From positions 37,576-101,575 of the forward strand of contig JAREIK010002658.1 in assembly GCA_029783825.1 (NCBI GenBank): a stretch of 64,000 nucleotides of DNA, written 5' to 3'. Positions 1-14,492 of this stretch are shown here, in pieces. The position numbers were made by a program, and so were the translations under genes. Positions within the stretch are counted from its first letter, which is position 1; the number at the start of each line of letters is the position of its first letter. The stretch comes from Sapria himalayana (taxonomy: Eukaryota > Streptophyta > Magnoliopsida > Malpighiales > Rafflesiaceae). The notes under the pieces are model-generated. The model searched no databases. It saw only the letters and a program-made list of their open reading frames with translations, and was not told the origin of the DNA.

Positions 1-1206
1 AAAGATTAATTTATACATAGAAATATAGAGACATAAATAGACACACAATTGGCAGATAGACAATTATATTAATAGACTAATATTACGGTTTAGATAGTTT
101 AGTAGATAGCCAAATATATAAAATATAGAAAGACAAGTAGACTGTTAGACAATTATATAGATAGATAGATAATCATACAAACATATAGATAGAATGATAA
201 ATTGATAGCTGGAATAAGATAGACAAAAAGACACATAAATAGATATAAATATAGATAGATATACAGATAGATAGATAGATAGACAGATATTCTGATAGAT
301 AGATGACAAATAGATAAATAGACAAATAGGCTAATAAAAAATAGATATATAGAAAAATAAATAGTTAGATAGACATACACATAGAACAGGTAGTAAGAAA
401 GACAGAAGATAAATAGACTTATAAACTAATTGACAGAAAGATAGTAAAATAGTTATACATATAGACAAATAAACAGATTGATTATTAGTTAGTTAGTGAA
501 TTGGACAGAAAAATAATTAGATAGATAGATTGAAAGATTGGCATATTGATAGATAGTCGAAAAGATACATAGATAGATAGAAAGGTAAATACATAGACAG
601 ATAAATAAATAGACAAATATAAGTTAGTCATTTGGACAAATATATTGATATAAAGATTTTTAGATAGACAATATATAGATAAAGACATAGACATATAGAT
701 TGTTAGACAAATAGATAGATAGACATATTGATAGATAGACTGAAAAACAAATAGATAGATACACATATAGATAAATATATAGATAGATAGTAAGATAGAT
801 TGATTGATTGATCGATCGATCGACCATTAGATAGATAGAAAGATAGACAGACATATATATAGAAAGATAGATAGCTAGCTAGAGAGATAGATAGATAAAC
901 AGATTGATAGATAGACAAAAAATAAATAGAAATACATATTGATAGATTGATATGATATGTATATATATAGATAGATAGACAAATTGACTAATAGACTTAT
1001 AGACAAAAATAGTTAAACAGTTAGATGGATAGATAGGTAGAAAGATAGATAGTTAGATAGTTACATTTCTTTATAGATAGACATATAGACATTTAGACAA
1101 ATAGATTGATCGATAGATTGATAGAAATATAGATAGATAGACTGATAGATAGATATACAGATTGATATTTTGATAGATAGATAAATAAATAAATAGATAG
1201 ACAAAT

Positions 1207-1240
<34 letters not shown>

Positions 1241-2176
1241 ATAGATAGATATACAGATATCCAGATAGACATAGAGACAAATAGACATAAACAATTAGAT
1301 AGATAGATAGATAAACATATAGACTTATAGATTGATAAACTAAAAGGAATATAGCGAGATAGAAATATAGACATATAGACAAATTTTCAGATAGATAGAT
1401 AGACAGTTACCCATATAGATAGATAAATAGATGTATAGATAAATAGAAAGATAGATAGATATAAAGATGGATAGATAGGTAGATAAATAGATAGATAAAA
1501 AAATAGATAGATCGACACATAAACTCATATTTAGACAGTCAAATAGGTAAATAGGCATATTAATTGATTGTTTGATAGATAGATATATAGACAGATAGAA
1601 AAATTGATAGATAAATAAATAGTCAGATAAACTAATAAATAATAGACTTATATAGTGATAGACTAATAGATAGTTGGATATTTAGATAGATAAATAGATA
1701 TATTGATTTACAAATTGACAGTTAGATAGAAAGATAGATAGAAAGATTTATTAATTGATTGATTGATTGATTGATAGTCAACTAGACTAATAGAATTATA
1801 TACTAAAAGATAGAGATAGAGATAGATAGATAGAGATAGGTAAATAGAAAGATAGACATACAGATAGATTGATAGATAGTTAGATAGAAAGAAAAAAAGA
1901 TATACACATAGATAGCCTTATAGGCAGATTGAGTGATTGATTGATAGTCTAATACATTATAGATATATAGATAGAAAGGTAGATTGGCAGACCGTTAAAT
2001 ACATAAATAGATAGATAGATAAACAAATAAACAAATACAAAGATTGACAAATAAGAAATAGAAAGATACACAAATAACAAATAAATATATAGAAAGACAA
2101 ACAAGTAGACATAATGATATATAGAAACATATACAAATAGACAAATCGATAAATAGACAGTTATTAAGATTGATAG

Positions 2177-2178
<2 letters not shown>

Positions 2179-2236
<58 letters not shown>
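2179..2236. repeat. Compound (AC)n(AT)n microsatellite
   Basis: A pure AC run passes directly into an AT run inside the GATA satellite. Such dinucleotide runs recur through all GATA blocks and probably arose by slippage within them. Confidence 0.95.
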
Positions 2237-3464
2237 TGATAGACATACAGATAGATAGATTGATAGATAAATATATAGATAGACATGCGGGCAATAGATA
2301 GATAGATAGATACAAAGTGTGACAAGCAGATAGATAGTCAATTAGACATATAGGTAGATAGACAAATAGGAAAATAGAGAGAGTCAGATATACAAATAAA
2401 AAATAGATAGATTGAAAGATAAAAAGATAGATATATAGACCGATAGAATGTTAGATTTATAGTTATATAGTTAGATAGACAGATAGATAGATAGATAGAT
2501 AGGCAAAATATAGATTAGTAGATAGAAACATAGCTAGATAGATAGAAAGATAGATACACACATATAAGGATAAAAAAATTTATAGATATATAGACAAATA
2601 GAAAGATAAACAGATAGATAGATAAATAGGTAGATAGATAAACATAAAGTAAGAAAGATAGATAGATAGATAGAAGATATAAAGATAAATAGATAGATAG
2701 ACAGGCAAACAGATAGATAGATAGATAGATAAATATTATGATAGAAAGAAAGATACATGGATAATAAGATTGACATATAGACATATTGAAAGATAGACAT
2801 ATAGTAAGATAGAGAGAGAGAGAGAGATTGATAGATAGATAAGCATATTTGAAGATAGATAGATAGATAGATGTATAGGCAAAAAGATAGACAGTTAGAT
2901 AGATAGATAGATAAATAGACAACTAGATAGATAAATAAACAAATTGATAGATAGTTATATAGAAAGACAGATAAATTGATAGATAGATAGACATACGTAC
3001 AATTAAGATAAATGGATAGACTGATAAAAAGAATGATAATTAGAAAGTTAGAGAGATATATCGACATTAGACATATAGACATAAAAATAGATATTTAGTT
3101 AGATAGTTAGACAAATAAATAGGTAGATATATAAACTAATTGATTGTTAGCTAGTTTGATAGATAGATAGATAGATAATCAGATAGATAGAATCATAGAT
3201 TAACAGATAGATATAAAGATAGATAGAAAAATAGATAAATAATTACAAAGATAGATATATAAATTGACAAATAGATATATAGATAAATAAACATATTGAT
3301 AGATAGATAATAGACAGACATATACATAGATAGATAAATAGATAGCTAAATAGATATATAGATAGATAGATAAATAGACCAATTTATTGATAGACTAATA
3401 ATTAGAAAGATAGCCAGACAATTATATTGATAGATAGATTGAAATTTCAAAGATAGATAGTTAG

Positions 3465-4258
3465 ACAGAATGAATGAATAACACTTATAAACTTTTAATT
3501 ATTGATAGTTAGATATATAATCATTTAGACAAAAAAATAATTAGAGAGATAGACATATAAACAAATAGATATATAGACAGATATATAAATAGCTGATAAA
3601 ATGATAGAAAAATAGTCAGATAGATAGTTATAAAGATACATAGAAAGATAGATTTATAGACAAATAAAAAATACACAGATGGACAAATAGATAAAAAGAT
3701 ATACAAAAATAAAGATAGATAGATAAATAGACAGACAGACGGATAGATAGATAGATAGACACATAGATAGATAGACATAAAGACAATTACACATAGAGCA
3801 ATATAGCCATATAGAATGATAGATGGATATACAAATAGATTTATAGACAGATAGATAAGTATATTGATAAGTAGATACACAAATACTTAGATAAGCAGAA
3901 AGATAAATAAATAGATAGATTGATAGATAGACAGAAAGATAGATAGATAGATAAACATATAGATAGATAGTAATATAGATAGATAGATTATTAGACAGAT
4001 AGATAAATAGATAGATATATAGACATATAGATAGATAGATTGATAGAGAAACAGATAAATAGACAGATAGATAAATAGATAGATATATAGATAAATAGAT
4101 AAATAGATAGATTAATAAGCAGAAAGAAAGATAGAAAGATAGTTATATAGAGAGATAAATAGATAGATAGTTAGATAGATTGATAGACCAATAAATAGAC
4201 AATTAGAGAGATATATAGACAGATAGATAGATAAATAGACAAAAATATAGATAGACAT

Positions 4259-4291
<33 letters not shown>

Positions 4292-4376
4292 CAGATAGAT
4301 AGATAGATAGACAAATAGATAATATATAGATAGATATTAGATTTGTTGATAGATAGATAGATAGACAAACAGATAG

Positions 4377-4407
<31 letters not shown>

Positions 4408-4986
4408 GATAGACAACTAGATAGATAGATAGATAAATAGATAGACAAGTAAATAGATAGATAGACAGATAGATATACACACAGATAGAGAGATAATAGA
4501 TAGCTACATAGATATATATATATATAGATAGACATATAGATGGATTTATCAATAGACTAACAGTTATATAGATAGATAGATTGAAATATAGATAGTTAGA
4601 TAGATAGAAAGGGAAGCACTTAGACACTTACAAATATTAATAGATAGACATATAATCATTTAGAGAAAAAATAGATAGATAGATTAATAGACAGTTAAAC
4701 AAATAGTTATATAGACAAATAAATAAATAACTTATTGATAGATAGACATATAGACAGAGAGATAATTAAAAAGATAGATAGTTGATATATAGACAAATAG
4801 AAAATAGACAGATAGACAAATAGATTGAAAGATATATAAATATATAGATAGATAGATCGACAGACAGATATATAGATAGATAGATAGACACATAGATAGA
4901 TAGACATAAAGACAATTACACAAGAGCAAGATAGCCATATAGAATGATAGATAGATATACAAATAGATCAATACACAGATAGGTAG

Positions 4987-5017
<31 letters not shown>

Positions 5018-5400
5018 AATAGATAGACAAATACATAGATAGGTAGATAGATAAATAGATTGATAGATTGATAGACAAATATATAGATAGATAGATTGAT
5101 TGATAGATATATAGAGAGATAAACATATAGATAGACAAATAAATAAACAGATAGATAAATAGATTATTAAACAAATAGATAGATAGATAATTAGATAGAC
5201 AAATAGATAGATAGATAGATAAACAGATAGATAGATAGATAAATAGATAGATAGACAAATAGATAAATAGATAGATATACATATAGATAGATAAATAGAT
5301 AGACAGATTAATAGGTAGAAAGAAAGATAGAAAGATAGTTATATAGAAAGATAAATAGATAAGAAGTTAGACAGATTAATTGAAAGATTGATAGACAAGT
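3465..5400. repeat. Diverged ~1.13-1.2 kb higher-order duplication inside GATA block 1
   Basis: Rare words that are not simple GATA recur in the same order. ATAATCATTTAGA is at 3517 and 4652 (offset 1135). AGACAATTACAC is at 3781 and 4910 (offset 1129). AGAAAGAAAGATAG is at 4121 and 5317 (offset 1196). A segment of about 1.1-1.2 kb was duplicated in tandem and then diverged. Confidence 0.7.
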
Positions 5401-6883
5401 AGATAGATAGATAGATATACAGATATATAAAGATATAAATAAAATATAAATAGACATATAGATAGATATATAAATTGACAGATAGATAGATAGTTAGGTA
5501 GTTAGTTAGATTAGTTTATAGATAGATAGATAGACAAGTAAATATATAGATAGATAGACAGATAAAGAGATAAATAGATATAGATATATATAGACAAAAA
5601 GATAGATAGAAAGATAGAAAGACAAATAAATAGATATACAGAAAAATAGAGAAACAGATATCCACATAGAAAGATAGATAGGCAGGCAGCCATGTAGGAA
5701 GATAGTCAGGCAGGAAGACACATAGACAAACTACCAGATAAATAGACAGAAAAAAAGTTAAATAGATATTAAAAAAAATAAACAAATAAAAAGACAGATA
5801 AATTGACTATAGAAAGACAAAAAGACATATAGATAGATAGTTTGATAGACTGATTGATAGATAGATTTATTGATATAGACAAATAAATAGATTGTTTAAT
5901 AGACAGATTGATAGACATAATTATTGATATATAAAAATACATAATGATAGACAGTTTGATAGATAGAATAATAGATAATGGATAGAGAGAGAAATAGATA
6001 GATAAATAGATAGATAGGCAGATAAATAGATAGAGAGATAAATAAATTGAAAGATATATAGATAGACAAAAAGATATGTAGATTATTTGACAAATAGATA
6101 GATATGTAGACACATAGATAGATAGATAGTTAGTTAGTTAGATAGAAAGATAGATAGATATGTAGATAGATAGATAGATAGATAGATAGAAAGATTGATT
6201 GGTTGATAGACAAATATACAGATAGATATATGGATAGAATGATTGATAGAAAAATAAATAGACAGAGAAAAAATTAGAAAGACTAATAGATAGTGTTATA
6301 GATAGACATATATATAGAAATTTACACAAATAGATAGACACAAAGATAGAAAGAAAAATAGTCATATAGATAAATAGATAGATATATAGATAAATAAATA
6401 AATAAATAGATAAATATACATATAGTTGTCATACAAATAGATAGATAGATAGATAGAGAAATAGACAGACATATATATAGACATATAGACATACATATAG
6501 ATATATAGATAGATAGATAGATGTATAGATAAGTAGGTAAACAAAAAGATAGATAGATAAATAGAATGATAGATAGAAAGATATATAGACTGATAGATAG
6601 ATAAATAAAAATATAGATAGATAGATAGATAAACAAATAGATAGACAGATAGAAATTCAAATAGATATATATACAAGCAGACAAATAAACAGATAGATAG
6701 ATTGAGAGACAAATTGATAGATAGATTAATAAATATATGGATAGCTAGAAATATATATAGAAAGTTAGTTAAATTGATAAACAGATAGATAGACAAAAAG
6801 ATAAATAGATAGATAAACAAATAGATAGAAAGATTATTAGACAAATAAATACATAGATAAACATATAGATAGATAGATAGAGA

Positions 6884-6909
6884 GTTAGATTGACCTATAT
6901 AAATCTAAC
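6884..6909. repeat. Strand-switch junction of the satellite (inverted repeat)
   Basis: The arms GTTAGATT (6884-6891) and AATCTAAC (6902-6909) are perfect complements around a 10-nt spacer. GATA units lie to the left and CTAT units to the right. Pairing extends imperfectly further into both arrays. This is the breakpoint where the satellite changes strand. Confidence 0.9.
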
Positions 6910-8275
6910 TATCTATTTCTATATCATTCAAACTATATATCCAATTTTATATCTCTCTATCTGATTATCTATCTTTCTATCTATTTATTAATCTATCTAA
7001 CTATCTAATAATTTATCAAACTATTTATTTATCTCTCTAGATGTCTAATAATCTATCAATCTATCTATTTATCTATCTATTAAACTTTTTGTATATCTAG
7101 TTTTCTATCTAACTATTGATCTATCTATATATTTCTATCAATATTTTTAGCTATCTCACTTTCATCTATGTTTCAATCTATTCATTAATATGTCTATTAA
7201 TCTTTTTATTATTATGTCTATAAATCTTTATATCAATCATTCTATTAATTTTTCTATCAATCTAATTATCTATCTATCTATGTGTCTGTCTATATCTCTA
7301 TCTATCTATATATTTATCTATCTATATATCTATCTATGTGTCTGTCTGTCTATCTGTCAATATATCTATCTTTCTATATATTTGTATATCTTTCTATATA
7401 TCAAATAATCTATCTATTTATCTATCTATCTTTCTATCTATCTATTTATATATCTATGAACTATCTATCTTTCTATCTATCTATCTATCTATGTATCTAT
7501 CTAAAAATTTGTTATCTACCTATCTATCTATCAATCAATCAACCTATCAATCAATCAATCAATCAATATGTCCATCAATTTGTATATCAATTTATCTATT
7601 AAATTTTCTATCAATCTACCTATCAATCGGTCTATCAATCTATCTATTTATTTGTATATCTATCTATCTATCTATCTATTTGTCTATAAATTTAGCTATC
7701 TATTTATCTACAGAACTATATATTTATCTATTTGTCTATCTATATATCTATCTGTTTATCTATCTATCTTTCTATCTATCTATATTCTATATATCTATCT
7801 ATCTATCTATCTATTAATCTAATCTATCTATCTATCTATTTGTCTGTCTATCTTTCTAAATCTCTAAATATCTATCTATCTCTCTATCAATTTGTATATC
7901 AATCTCTCTCTATCTATCTTTCTATATGTCAAAATATTTGTATATCTAGATATATGTCTATCTATCTATTTGTATGTCTATATTTCTATCTATCGATCTA
8001 TCTATATATCTATATATCTATCTATCTTTATGTCAATCTATCTGTCTATCAATATATCTATAAATCTATCTATCAATCTGTCCATCTATCTTGTGTATCT
8101 TTCTATCTATCTATCTGTATATCTATCTATTATCCATCTTTTTATTTATCTATCTCGCTATCTTTATACCTGTCTATATGTCTATCTATTTGTCTATCTA
8201 TCAATTTATTTGCATATCTATCTTCCTATCTATTTGACAATCTATCGGTCTATCTATCTAGATATATTTGAATAC
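6892..8275. repeat. Degenerate GATA satellite, block 2 (CTAT on + strand)
   Basis: The same tetranucleotide satellite as block 1 but inverted. Apparent plus-strand Leu-Ser-Ile-Tyr frames here are repeat artefacts. The block ends near 8275, where sequence related to the CACTA 5' region begins. Confidence 0.95.
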
Positions 8276-10598
8276 ATTAATAGAATCTATTATAATAGGT
8301 AAAGCATGATTAGAAAAATGGTAGGTTGTATAAGCTCTTTTAATCGTTCCTCATGCCTAGTTACTCTTTAGGTTGTGTTTTATTGGATAGAATTGAAGGG
8401 GGATATGATTTGATGATATTAAAACAATGTAGGATTAATAATCTCATCTTGGATTTAAAAATCTTATGAATTAGCATGGAATAAACTTAGAGTTTATAGT
8501 CATTTATAAGTAACTACCAATTATAATTGATATATTTTCAAATCTAATTTTCAATTTCTTGTGGAATTCAAATAATGGATGTATATGTTCTTCCATTTGG
8601 TCTTCAATTTCATGACTTATTGAAATGTTAAAATAGATATATTTTTCTATCTAATAAGATATCACATCTGTATGTGATGACAAAAATATGTTTAAACACT
8701 ACGAACAAAAAGTCTCGAATTCAAGATTTATCATGCATGATCTCTTCAATCTTTAATGGTAAGATTGTAAAGATATGATATTGGTAAGATTTGTTTTCTT
8801 ATTTAGCTTTCATATTTTAAATCATTTTATATATTAGGATAAGATAAGATAGATATTTAGATCACATTCATGCCCAAGTACAGTAGGCTCTCGCTTTAAC
8901 AAGATATATAAAAAAAATAAATTTCTCAACAATTTTACCCAATAACTTTGAAGAGACTCTGTAATACAAAAATTTCTCAAGTGATCAATCATCTTAAAAT
9001 ATTATTCTATCATAAATAAATTTAACTTCAAAGTTATTATGAAAAAAAATATTAGTATTTATATAATTACCCAACACAATTGTAAAAGATAATATATGCA
9101 ATGAAAATAATATACCAAAATACCTATATGCAATCCCTAATCCTTCTAATCCAACCACCCAAAGATTAGTAATATGAAATAATTTTAAAGTAATAAAATT
9201 TAATATTATTTGATATAATTTATAATTTATAAAATTTCAAATATTACTTAAAGTGAGCATATCATTAAAAAAAGTTATATTTATTATTTATAAAAAAAAC
9301 AGAATAAGAAAAGCTAATAGTAAAAATCTTACTCAATTATTTAATTCTTATAAATTTTAGTAGGGAAAAAAATAAAACTTGAATTTAAATCAACTAATGG
9401 GCAAATTTAATTTTTTTAGAACAAAAAAATATCATTAGTAATATTTTAAATAAATCTTTTAAACCCTAAAAAATACATGAAGTGTTATTTTAATAACCAC
9501 TCGAGAATATTTTTTTTAAATCATTAAATTTTTTTTGATGTAATTAAAACATCTACGTATTTATCTTTAAATATCAAATTATTTTCTTTTAAATTTTATG
9601 AAAAATTTAATTTTGTGTATAATTCAAGCTTTTTAAATCATTTAGTAATTATTTTTTAAAAAGTTTCCTATAATCATAAAAATATTTTTTTAACCTTAAA
9701 TAATATAAATATTTACTTTTTTATTTATTAATTCAGCTATTTTTGTAAATATTTTTTATTTAATTATACAATTAATTATTTTATCATTTTATTAGTATAA
9801 TTTTTTATGTATGGCCATTTATTTATTAAAATATATTTAAAAATGAGTATAATTATATAATTAATTATCTATAATTTTTTAATACAAATATTTAAATTTC
9901 ATAATAAAAATATTAGAAAAATTTTATCTATACTTTTTTTAAAAATTTTATAATAATTAAAATTGTTATTTTAGTCTTTATTAATATAAATTTTTTTCAT
10001 ATTTATATATATTTGAAATTATTTTTTTATAATATCATATTTTTATAATGATTTGAGGAGGTGTCTTTCATGGAGTCCTCATCCATAGATGGTTAAAAAC
10101 CTTCAATATACAAAATTACAACAAATAGTAAAAAAAATAATATATAAAAAATAAAAAAATAAATTAATATAGTTTAGCGACATAAATAATCCCCAGCTCA
10201 AATAATTAGGAAAAATTCTCTAGCTAAATGCATATATTTTGTGAAAATTTTCATTTAAGGACTAATCGCTTGTAATTAATAAATAATCATGAAAATGTTT
10301 TTCAGATAATTATTTTGTGATGGAATTAGTCTCAATCTAATTAACTAGGGAAAGTTCATCGTAAAAGATATTGCTAAAATTGCAGCTAATCTTTGCGCAA
10401 AAATCTACAATAATATTAACTTTGGATATTTTTCAATTGAAAGTTTCCATCTCTAATCTGTCACAAATTGATCACAAATTTGTAATTCAATGTAAAATCT
10501 AACATTTTTTGATATTCCCTAGCTAATCTCGTGCAAATTAGATAGGAATTATTTTTCTAGCTAAATTTTTATAGCTAAATAAATATTTTATTATTGAG
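8276..10598 (-). mobile_element. Truncated CACTA element, 5'-end fragment
   Basis: No open frame of note. The segment 9165-10085 is clearly related to 39110-39790 in the complete CACTA element: both share an AT-rich stretch with words such as TTTGATAT and CTTAAAGTGAG and end in a similar sequence around 10040-10090. From about 10160 to the end there are 'CTAGCTAAAT'-type subterminal motifs. The last 13 bases (10586-10598) match the complementary CACTA terminus TTTTCTTGTAGTG at 9 of 13 positions, and a new satellite block starts immediately after. The 5' end therefore points right, as in the complete element. The part at 8276-9160 is unique AT-rich DNA with no recognisable gene. Confidence 0.75.
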
Positions 10599-13190
10599 TT
10601 TTTTATCTATTTGTCTATGTATTTATATATCTATTTGTATATCTATATGTCTATCTATCTATATATTTATCTATCTATGTATATGTCTAACTATGTATCT
10701 TTCTTTCTTTATTTCTAGCTATATTTCTATCAATTAATCTATCTATATGTCTATATATCTGTCTATCTTTCTATCTATTTATGTATCTATTTATCTATTT
10801 ATCTATATATCTAACAAAATTTCTAACTAACTAACTATCTATTTGTCTATCTATCTATCTATCTAAAAATTTATCTATGTATCTATCTATCTGTATGTCT
10901 ATCTATTTGTCTATCTTTCTATCTATCTATTTTTCTATATATCTATTTATACATCTATCTATCTAACTATTTATTTTTCTATCTATCTATCAAGCAATCA
11001 TTCAATCTATCTATCTATTTGTTTGTCTATCTATCTATATGTTTATAAATCTATTTATATATCTATCTATGTACCTATCTATATATCTATCTATTTGTGT
11101 ATCTACTTGTGAATCTATTTTTTTATCTATATGTCTATCTATATATATATATATATATATATCGATCTATTTGTTTATCTATTTGACTATCTATCTACAT
11201 ATATATTTATCTATCTATATATCTATCTGACTATCTATCTATCCATCAGTTTATCTATCTATCTATCTATGTGTCTATTTATCTATCAAACTTTTTATCT
11301 ATATATCTATATATCTATTAATCTATTTGTCTATCTATATATCTATCTATCTATCTGTCTATTTGCCTATCTATCTGTGAACTTTGTTGTCAATCTATCT
11401 ATCTATAATCTGTTAATCTATCTATCTATAATCTATCTATTTAGCTATCTATTTGTCTTTCTATTTTTTTATCTATCTGTCTATCTATTTGTCTAACTAT
11501 CTATCAATCTATTTGTTTTTTGTCTGTCAATATATCTATCGATATATCTATCTATATATTTGTCTATCTTTTTGTCTAACTATCTATCTATATATCTATA
11601 TATCTATCTATCTAACTAACTATCTATGTATCTATTTGTCTATTGATTTGTCAATCAATCAATCAATCTATCTATCTATCTATTTGACTATCTATTTGAC
11701 TATCTATTTGCTTATCTATTTGCCTATCTATTGTCTATATATTTATCTATATATCCATAAATCAATCAATCAATATATCTATCTATCTAATTGCCTATCT
11801 ATCTGTCTATCTATCTAAGTTTCTATCTATCTATCTGTATATGTCTATCTATTTATCATTCTATCTATCAATCGTTATGTATGTCTATATTTCTATAGTT
11901 CTGTCTATCTATCTATCTATTTTCCAATTTATCTATCAATTTGAATTTCTATTTGCCTGACTATCTTTCTGTCTATCTATTTGCCTTTATATTTGTGTAA
12001 ATGTATATCTATTTGTTATTCTATCTATTTGTATATCTATCTTTCTATCTTCTATATATCTATCTATCTATATGTATTTCTGCCTATTTATTTGTCTCTC
12101 TATCTTCTATCTAACTAAATATTGATCAATCTATCTATCTATCTATATATCTATCTCTTTATCTATCTATCTATTTGTTGATCTGTCTATCTATCTATCT
12201 ATCTATCTGTCTATTTATTTATTAATCTAAATCGCTTTATTTTTGGGTATATGTGTCTGTCTATATAATTGTATATCTGTATGACTAACAAACTAACTAT
12301 TTGTCTGTTTATTTGTTTATCTATGATTCTAAATATCTAACTACCTATTTATTTATCTATCTATCTATCTATATATCTATCTATCTATTTATCTATCTAT
12401 CCATTTATCTTTCTTTCTATGTATTAATCTATATAAAGATTTGCCTGTCAATCTATGTATCTATCTATCTATTTATTTGTGTCTATTTGGATGTCTATCT
12501 CTATATCGATCTGCCTATCTATCTATTTGTTTGTCTAGTCGTGTGTCATCTATCTATATGCTTGTCTATCTTTTTATCTATATATTCATTTTTCTATTTG
12601 TCTATCTTTTTGTTTATCTGTTTGTCTATTTTTCCATTTATCTATCTTTAAATCAATCAATCAATGAATCTATCTATCTATCTATCTATTTTTCTATCAA
12701 TTTATTTATATTTCTTTTTATTCCTATGTCTATCTACCTGTCTAATTTTCTATCATTCAAAAAGTATATTAATCAATCTATCAATCTATCTATCAAACAA
12801 TCTATATGTCTATCAATCTATCTATTAATCTATCTTTCAATCTATTTATCTATATGTTTATCTGACTATCTATCTATCCATCTACTATCAAAAATATATA
12901 TATCTAGCTGTGTATCTATCTATCTGTCTATCTATTTGTGTATATGTCTATCAATTGATTTAACTTACTATCTATCTATCTTTCTATCTATCTAACTATC
13001 TATATATCTATCTGTCTATATATATATATATATATATCTATCTATCTCTCTGTCTATATGTCTATCTCTTTATGTATCTATCTATCTATCATCAATTCTA
13101 TCTATCTATCATCAATTCTATCTATCTATGTATATGTTTATCTATCTATTTGTCTATTTGTCTATCTATGTGATGTCTATCTATGTGATG

Positions 13191-13221
<31 letters not shown>

Positions 13222-13397
13222 CTCTATATATCTTTCTATGTATCTTTATTTCTTTCATTATGTTATTTTTCCATCGATCTTTCTATAAATATGTATTTTT
13301 ATTTGTCTATCTATCTATCTAACTATCATTCTATCAATCTATCGATCTATCTATCTATTAGTCAATCAATCAAATGATCTATCTATCTATCAGTCAA

Positions 13398-13405
13398 ATA
13401 ATCAA

Positions 13406-13454
<49 letters not shown>
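13398..13454. repeat. (AT)n microsatellite
   Basis: A pure AT run of about 50 bases inside the CTAT satellite. Confidence 0.95.
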
Positions 13455-14443
13455 ATCTATCTATCTATTTATTTATTTATCTATCTATCTTTTTACAAAT
13501 CTATCTATCAATCTATATATCAAACTAATTATCAATTTATCTATCAATATATCTAATAATCTGTCTATCAAATTGAATATATATCTAACTATGTATTTTT
13601 CTATCTATCTACTAATCAATCTATCTGTCTAATTCTCTATCTATCCATCTATCTATATGTCTATCTATCTGTCTATCTATCCATTTATCTATCCATATAT
13701 CTATCCATCTTACTATATGTCTATCTATCTATCTATCTATATACATGTCTATCTATTTATCTATCGACCTATTTATCAATGTGTCTTTATAATATTCTAA
13801 TTATCTTTCTATCTATATGTATATCAATCAGTCAATTTGTATATCTATCTATTTATCTATATATCTATATACTTATTTGTCTATCTATATGTATATCTAT
13901 TTGTCTATCTATATGTCTATCTTTCTATCTATATATCTATTTATCTATATATCTATCTATCTATTTATCAATCTATCTAACTATCTAGCCTGTATATAAA
14001 TATATCTATTTATTTGTGATCTATCAATATAATAATCTATCTATATTTCTATATGTTAGTCTATCTATCTATAAATCTATCTATCTATACGTTTGTCAAT
14101 TTATCTATCTATCTATTTTTCTAACTAACTATCTATTTTTTTATCTATCTGTCGATCTATCTATATATCTATCTATCTATTAATCCTTCTATCTATTTGT
14201 ATATATATTTGCTTAGCTGTCTATCTATTTTTTTTCTTTCTACCATTCAATCAATCTATCTATCTATATATGTTTCTATCTATTTATCAATCAATCTATC
14301 TTTTTATCTATTTATCTGTCTATATGTATATATATATCTTTGTATCTATCTATTTATCTATTTATCTAACTATCTACTTATCTATCTATCATCTATCTAT
14401 GTCTTTTTATTTATTTATCTTTTTATCTATCTATCTAATTATC

Positions 14444-14447
<4 letters not shown>

Positions 14448-14491
<44 letters not shown>

Positions 14492-14492
14492 T
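14448..14492. repeat. (AT)n(AC)n compound microsatellite
   Basis: An AT run followed by an ACACACAC stretch, embedded in the CTAT satellite. A smaller TA run lies at about 15957-15982. Confidence 0.9.

Larger units (their letters stand above)
1..6891. repeat. Degenerate GATA satellite, block 1 (GATA on + strand)
   Basis: Almost every base fits a 4-bp period of GATA with frequent GACA, AATA, AAAG and TTAG variants. Substitutions greatly outnumber indels, so the 4-bp phase persists over long stretches. The complementary strand (CTAT) has no stop codon in any frame when the units are intact and reads Leu-Ser-Ile-Tyr repeatedly. The many apparent minus-strand frames of 60-180 codons are therefore artefacts and are not annotated as genes. 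No other coding signal is visible. Short TA and CA runs are embedded, for example near 1206-1237. Confidence 0.95.

Noticed and set aside
153..6844. Dozens of minus-strand open frames of 60-182 codons rich in Tyr, Leu, Ser and Ile
   Set aside because: They are translations of the CTAT strand of the tetranucleotide satellite, which lacks stops in every frame. There is no domain and no start or codon signal.
1..8275. CRISPR-like array
   Set aside because: The repetition is a continuous 4-bp satellite with no unique spacers, in plant DNA.
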